From Dipteris shenzhenensis (taxonomy: Eukaryota > Polypodiophyta > Polypodiopsida > Gleicheniales): a DNA stretch of 64,000 nt. Below are positions 58,737 to 64,000 of this stretch, piece by piece. How positions within the stretch are numbered: position 1 is the stretch's first letter; each line of letters begins with the position of its first letter. The translations under genes were made by a program, and so were the position numbers. The DNA lies in NCBI GenBank assembly GCA_047967505.1, contig CM106538.1; one strand, given 5' to 3'. The notes beneath the pieces are model-generated. The model was not told where the DNA came from. It was given only the letters and a program-made list of their open reading frames with translations, and did no database searches.

Positions 58737-59580
58737 TTTTGGTGAGCTTTTTGTCACGAGCTTTTTTTCAAATTTCATGAATATTGCGAGCTTTTCATTC
58801 ACTTGAGAGAGAGAAGGGGGGGGGGGGGGGGTCATGGAGTGGGGTGGGTTGAAAGTTTGGGTTGTGGTTGCGGTTAAGAGGAGAGAGGGGGGGAGGGGAG
58901 ATAAAGGAAAGGGGGAGGGACGGGCGCATGGGTAAGGTGGCATGGAGAAGGGAGGGGAGGGGAGTTGGAACATATATTCATTATCATAGTGGAGAACGTA
59001 GAGGGGGAACTTTTAAGGTATGCAACAAGGAGTGCAAGGAGGAGAGAGAGGATAAGGAATGTGAAAGTTATGTTCATCTACTAAATGCAAAGGGGAAGGG
59101 AGAGCATGTGGGAAATTTGTTCATTTTCAAAGTGTATAATTTGATAGGTTTCACCTCATATTTGGATTTCTCGTCGAATTCCGGTCATTTTGAGTACCAA
59201 CATTAATCAGAATCTGATTAATGTTGGTACTCAAAATGACCGGAATTCGACGAGAAATCCAAATATGAGGTCAAATGTTTCAAATTATACACTTTTAAAA
59301 TGAACATATCTCCCATAGTTCCTCCCTTCTACTTTGAATATGGACATATGTGCCATAATTTTTTGCCTCCTACTGCCACTCATATCCGCCCCCCCCTTGT
59401 GCATAGTATACACTCTTCCACCCCTCCCACATGCTATGAAAATGAACATATCCTATATCCTCTCCCCCTCTTTCTAACCTCCCCATCTTTCTTATAACAA
59501 AAACACGAATGGATTTCTAAAAAAAGCTCGCCAAATTAAAGGGAATGGTAAAAAAGCTCACATTAAAAAGCTCACCAAAA
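58737..59580. mobile_element. Foldback/MITE-like element with long inverted arms
   Basis: The ends are TTTTGGTGAGCTTTTT on the left and its near-inverse AAAAAGCTCACCAAAA on the right. They are flanked by GATT at 58733-58736 and 59581-59584, a probable 4-bp target duplication. Almost the whole 844 bp is an imperfect palindrome. The innermost 59-bp arms (59153-59211 and 59213-59271) are perfect around a one-base loop at 59212. Outward, shared phrases include TTCATTTT.AAAGTGTATAATTTG and GAGCTTTTTT. No transposase frame. A G-run lies at 58817-58832. It is inserted in a copia reverse-transcriptase relic. Confidence 0.85.
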
Positions 59581-59900
59581 GATTTTCCCCCTATCACCCA
59601 CAATTAGGTCATCCATGCAAGGTGCAATGATATTGAGAGCAATTGCATTCTTTTCCACATCCACCTCATGATCAAGTTCACTCCTTATGTAAATTTTGAT
59701 ATACCAAGCCCTCGAGCTCGCTTTGAGATTGTATAGTGCTTTTTTCAATCAGCATAACGATTGTTCATGTCCTTTCTCAATGAACCCCTCAAGCTATTTC
59801 ACATAGAACTCTCTTGTAAAGCACCTTTAAAGAATGCAAACTAGAGATCCATTAGATGCAATTACGAACCATACTACATGCAAGAGAGAGAATAATATCA
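59581..59900 (-). pseudogene. Ty1/copia reverse-transcriptase relic, right of foldback insertion
   Basis: The minus strand reads FAFFKGALQESSM, NSLRGSLRKDMNNRY, KKALYNLKASSRAWYIKIYI, SELDHEVDVEKNAIALNIIA and MDDLIVG. This matches the copia palm order (AFLNG.L.EE.YM..P.GF, KK.LYGLKQ..R.WY, YVDD...G). The YVDD box has decayed to CMDD. The foldback element sits directly after it. Confidence 0.65.
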
Positions 59901-60803
59901 ATGGATTTCATCCTCATTCTTGGAGCAAAGATCTTTCAAAAGTATTATTTTCTTTACCTCAATAATGTTCAATAAACTCCTAGACTCCACTTATAAAATA
60001 AATTCCACATACTATAGATCAACATCTCTAGTACTTACTACATATTATCATAATGTTTCATTCTCTACTATATTAAAAAAATACATCGCCCTTAAAACAT
60101 GTTGGTCCTTTATGCCACTTATTTCATACATTATCACAATATTTTATTCTCTATTGTATTAAAAAAGGCATTAGCTTTAAAACATGTTTGTAAGTTCATG
60201 CCACATGAACCGATTGTCTTCAAACAAAATAAACTATACTAATAAGCCATGAAATAAAATGCGACAGTTAAATTTAATAAAATGTACCAACAAGCAAAAA
60301 ACTAAAATGACTACACCCTATGAATTGTTCTAACACTAAGGGCCAAGCATTGAGTCGATCTCAAAACTAGGCTCTGCTATTGTGTTTTTATATGTAAAAG
60401 GCTTCCCATCACAAGTTGATCCTGCATGATTGAACCCATATGGAATATCCACAATCACCTTAGGAATTAAGTTTCATAATCTCAAGCAATCACCCCCGTT
60501 CACACTATACTATAAAGATGTCCTTGAATCTCTCTCAACCACACGACCTCATTCCAATAGTTAAACTTGTTGCACAACAATAGACATCATCACCAAAAGT
60601 TGTATACGTTTGATCAAAAAATTCATATTTAACTAAGAACATTGAGATATGCTTTCACTTCACGTTCATCACAATAGAGTTATTATATTTTGCATCACAA
60701 ATCAGTAAGTACCAGATATTTTCACAAGGCCATTGGGTGGCAGAAAGTTTAGTGCAAGGACATGAGTAGAATGCAACACATCAAATCGAGCATTAAGGGA
60801 GAG
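59901..60803. other. No gene recognised; possible 3' part of a plus-strand retroelement
   Basis: AT-rich with no recognisable protein. A duplicated phrase (TATTATCACAATATTTTATTC-like at about 60130 and 60045) is present. The right end has a purine tract, AAGGGAGAG (60795-60803), directly before a TG-starting sequence. Confidence 0.35.
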
Positions 60804-61660
60804 TGTTAGAACTTAATGCTCAATTAGCGTACGCACGTCATTTCTCGACCAACCAATACAATTTGACATAAGTTAACGTCAACATGGGAAGCTAATCTTT
60901 ACAATGACAAAATCATCAAAGAGTCTAAAATCCGTTATCCCTCTCCAATTGTGAGACTTCAATCAGTACAAGCTGGCTGTTTTCTCCTTCCGAACTGCTT
61001 CACCCTTTCCCAACACACTTTGGGTCTATGCATGCTGTAAAAACACCAAGAAATATCTCAGTTAGCCTTTCCATCAGCTCTTATCTTAGCAACTCCTAAA
61101 TATCAGATTTCTGAGGACGTTACACTCCCTGTTAGAAAAGTACAGTAGAGTGCTCACCCAATCAGAGCTGCACTTTGAATTTGAGCGTCACTATGTTGAC
61201 CCTCTCTTCTAAATGAACTCAATAATTTTTATAAATCCAAAGTTCAATTTTGAGTCGCAAGGTTGGCTTCATGTTGAAGTTCACTTGAGCTGTAGCAATG
61301 AGGGGTTCAGTCAAGTCCAAAAAGCAACAGTTGGCAGCAACTCCTACATGGCGTCACTTAAAAGGCTACAAAAGGCTTGAGTGGCTGTGATGTGAGGCAC
61401 AGATAGCTACTGTTAATATAGCTGTATTTGTGCAGGTCTGCCAGGGACACTAGTAGTTGGGTAATGAATCGATTGCTGCTGAGCTTGTATTTCAGGCTGA
61501 GGTGTAGTGGCTTGTTCAGAGTTTGCTAACAGCTAAGATTTTTGCAGAGATTAACAAAGATTGAAAGGTTCCCACAACTTGAGAGGAATCAACTAAAAGA
61601 GGAACTCCAGAAAGCACTCCCTTAAGGAATCTCCCTACCATTTTGTTTTTTTTTTAAATT
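60804..61660 (+). repeat. Possible copia 3' LTR (plus strand), right end undefined
   Basis: A polypurine-like AAGGGAGAG is followed by TGTTAGAACTTAATGCTC, a layout common at the start of plant copia 3' LTRs. No second LTR or terminal CA with target duplication could be matched, so the right boundary is arbitrary. Confidence 0.3.
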
Positions 61661-62214
61661 ACGCTATGTAATTAATATATTATAAGCTAAAAGTTGTGTT
61701 AATATGTTTTGTTCTCATATGTTGATATGGCCATTGTCCATTGTACATTAATGCTCTTCAGGCATCTTATGGCAATACAGATTTGATATTGTGCAAAATT
61801 CCAAATTTTATAATCATAAGGATCACAACGGGAACATACCCCACAGAATGTATGTTTAGTCTCGGTGTCAGCGTCGCCCAAACAGAATCTCCTGAAAGCA
61901 TTACCAGTCCCTAATAGGGAAATCCAATCTACCATGTTTATGTTTATGGTTGGAATGTGACGGGAAATAAGACAGATTCCGAGCACCACATACACAAAAA
62001 ACCACCAGAAAATCACAAACTATAGTTTGCAGAAATAACAAAACTTTGACTTGATTTCTGCAACAGATTCACCATCTCGTAAGGCGACTCACCATAATTG
62101 GACCATGATCGACCTCAATTTCATCCTCCTCTGAGTTAACCTCGCCTACCTTTCTGTCATTCTAGCAGGCACATTTCAAATAAGATGGACACTGACTAAT
62201 GTAGATGCATGGCG
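61661..62214 (-). other. Likely 3' flank of the PPR gene; small unassigned frame
   Basis: A minus frame at 61699-62016 (hydrophobic start FWWFFVYVVLGICLI) matches nothing I know and could be chance. The sequence next to 62215 should hold the 3' untranslated region of the PPR gene. Confidence 0.35.
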
Positions 62215-64000
62215 TCACCAATAGTCCCCACACGCACACTTTCCGTCCTTAAACAAATGAGAGCGGTTTGCATCTCTGACAAGAATAGTTCGCTGCTCTA
62301 TCTTTGATATAAGTGCAACGACCCCATGACAGGTATGACACGTCCAGAGATTTTGAACAACACGTATGGGTGTCCCCTTTGGTGTGTTGATTAGGGCACA
62401 CGCAATAGCTAGCTTCTCGCTGTGCCCACATAACCCATGCTTTACATTAACAGACACATAACTTGAGACCCAATGAAAATCAGGGGTGCGACCTTTCTCC
62501 CTCATTTTGAGGTAAAGATCCTCTAGCTTTGCATATATCCTTGAGCTTTGAGAATGCCCTGTGTCCCCCACCGAGAATGAATGCATTGATCCACCCATGT
62601 CAGTCCAACAACTCTGTTCTGGCTACTTCCATGCTTGTTTTTCCATTTTCATTGCCTCAACCTCCTCCTCTTCCTCCTGCATGTGAGCATCTGCATAGAT
62701 GTTAGACATCAAGACATAAGCCGCAGCATCCTTTTCATCTAATTGCACTGCATGTTCAAAGGCCAACCTTCCAAGCTCTACATTACCCCATTTTCGACAA
62801 GCACCCAACAAAGTTTTCCACACCACAATATCAGGATGGAAAGGCATCTTCTTCACCATTTCTAGTGCCTTGTCTAATTGGCCTGAACGGCCAAGGAGAT
62901 CAACCATGCTAATGTGGTGCTCAATAGTTGCATTGACACCATAGTCTTTGCTCATGGCCTCAAAGTACTTCTGGCCATCATCCACTAGACCTGTGTGACT
63001 GCATACAGTAAGAACAGTGAGGAATGTGGCCCCACTTGGATTTATGCCTTCCTCTTTCATTCTCTCAAGCATATGGAAAACATTTTCACTTTCTCCTAGC
63101 TGGGCATAACCTGCAATAAGTGCATTCCATGAGACCTCGTCCCGAGCTGACAGATTGTCGAATGATTCTTGAGCATCTGCAAGCGAGCCACATCTGGCAT
63201 ACATATCCACCAAGGTGCTGCCAACGATAAGATCTGTTTCCAGCCCCTTTATGGCAACCTCTGTGTGTATCTCTCTGCCCTTGTGTATGGCTCCTATGAT
63301 GCCGCAAGCTTTCAAGCTGCAAACGAATGTGACAACAGATGGAAAGACACCCTCCAGTTGCATCTGTTTGAAACTATTCAGTGCTTCCTCGCCAAGACCA
63401 TGCTCAGCATATCCTGCGATCAAGGCATTCCATGAGACCTCATTTCGAACTGGCAGCTTGTCAAATGCTTTCCGTGCTTCTGCGAGGGAACCACATTTGG
63501 CGTACATATCCACCAAGGTGCTGCCAACAACAAGGTCTGTTCCCAACCCCTTTCTGTCAATCTCGGCATGTATGTCTCGGCCCTTGTCTACGGCTCCTAT
63601 GCAGCCACAGGCTTTCAAGCTGCAAACCAATGTGACAGCATCCGGTGAGACACCCTCCAGTTGCATGTGTTCAAAACAGTTAAGCGCTTCCTGACCAAGA
63701 CCATGTTCGGCATAGCCTGCAATTAGTGCAGTCCACGAGACTGTGTCCCGAACAGCAAGTTCATCAAAAACTTTACGTGCTTTTGCAAGCAAGCCACATT
63801 TGGCATACATATCCACCAAGGTGTTTCCAACAAAAAGATGTCTTTGCAACCCCTTTCTAGCAATCTCAGCGTGTATTTCTTGGCCTCGTTCTGCATCTTT
63901 CAGCCTCGTACATGCCTTCAGTAGGGCTACAAACGTATACGTGCTAGGATGTACAGAATCCTCTTGCATTTTCTGGTACAGGTTGAGGGCATGCTGTGAT
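62215..64000 (-). pseudogene. PLS-class PPR protein with E and DYW domains, in-frame TAG, 5' end outside window
   Basis: The minus strand is open from the right edge. Repeats of the P, L and S kinds follow each other: GNTLVDMYAKCGLLAKARKV, TVSWTALIAGYAEHGLGQEA, LVCSLKACGCIGAVDKGRDI and so on, three near-identical triplets with a 303-bp period (landmark at 63202, 63505 and 63808). E/E+ motifs (HHISMVDLLGRSGQLDKALE; VVWKTLLGACRKWGNVELGR; YVLMSNIYADA) lead to AWK-TAG-PEQSCW, the stop being at 62623-62625. The same frame then encodes a complete DYW deaminase: HSEKLA zinc site, CHTCH, terminal CACGDYW and stop at 62215. Such proteins bind organellar RNA and edit C to U. If the TAG is real the product lacks its deaminase. 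The frame is otherwise clean, so the loss is recent or the base is a sequencing error. Organelle targeting sequence is outside the window. Confidence 0.9.

Noticed and set aside
62623-62625. TAG in the PPR gene removed by U-to-C RNA editing
   Set aside because: U-to-C editing in ferns and hornworts is known for organellar transcripts; this gene is nuclear.

Overview
The window looks like nuclear DNA of a land plant. Three things support this: a multi-exon P-glycoprotein (ABCB) gene with plant-type introns, a PLS-class pentatricopeptide (PPR) gene ending in a DYW domain, and a dense mix of Ty1/copia, Ty3/gypsy and CACTA remnants. The highly repetitive PPR gene and the low gene density suggest a large-genome seedless vascular plant such as a fern. 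That placement is inference from family resemblance and was not tested.

Layout. 1-6.5 kb: nested retroelement relics: a copia gag-pol (+), a gypsy pol (+), then a 5' copia end (-) with gag, tRNA-iMet primer site and a 201-bp LTR. 6.5-12 kb: no recognised gene; an unidentified decayed coding relic (about 8-11.4 kb) whose stops look like C-to-T changes of Gln/Arg codons. 12.5-14.4 kb: copia relic (-) with an internally inverted integrase piece. 16.8-19.8 kb: CACTA/EnSpm TNP2 relic (+) with subterminal repeats. 20.2-25.9 kb: an intact 11-exon ABCB transporter gene (-), the best-supported functional gene. 27-33 kb: small duplications, a copia 3' end with its LTR, and microsatellites. 33.2-34.4 kb: a 98-bp tandem array. 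34.6-41.2 kb: a protein-kinase-like ORF followed by a multi-exon DDE-transposase-like gene of a family I cannot name. 42-45 kb: copia fragments. 45.8-51.7 kb: a young full-length copia element (-) with 170-bp LTRs differing at two sites. 51.7-56.7 kb: decayed gag-like sequence, then duplications and a large compound microsatellite. 57.7-59.9 kb: copia relic interrupted by a foldback element with long inverted arms. 62.2-64 kb: PPR-DYW gene (-), running off the right edge and broken by one in-frame TAG before the DYW domain.

Most of the window is transposon sediment. The ABCB gene would encode a plasma-membrane ATP-driven exporter, and the PPR gene an organellar RNA-editing factor. The part most worth following up is 33.2-41.2 kb, where the tandem array, the kinase-like ORF and the unusual transposase-like gene lie together on one strand. 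Whether they form one element is not shown by the sequence.
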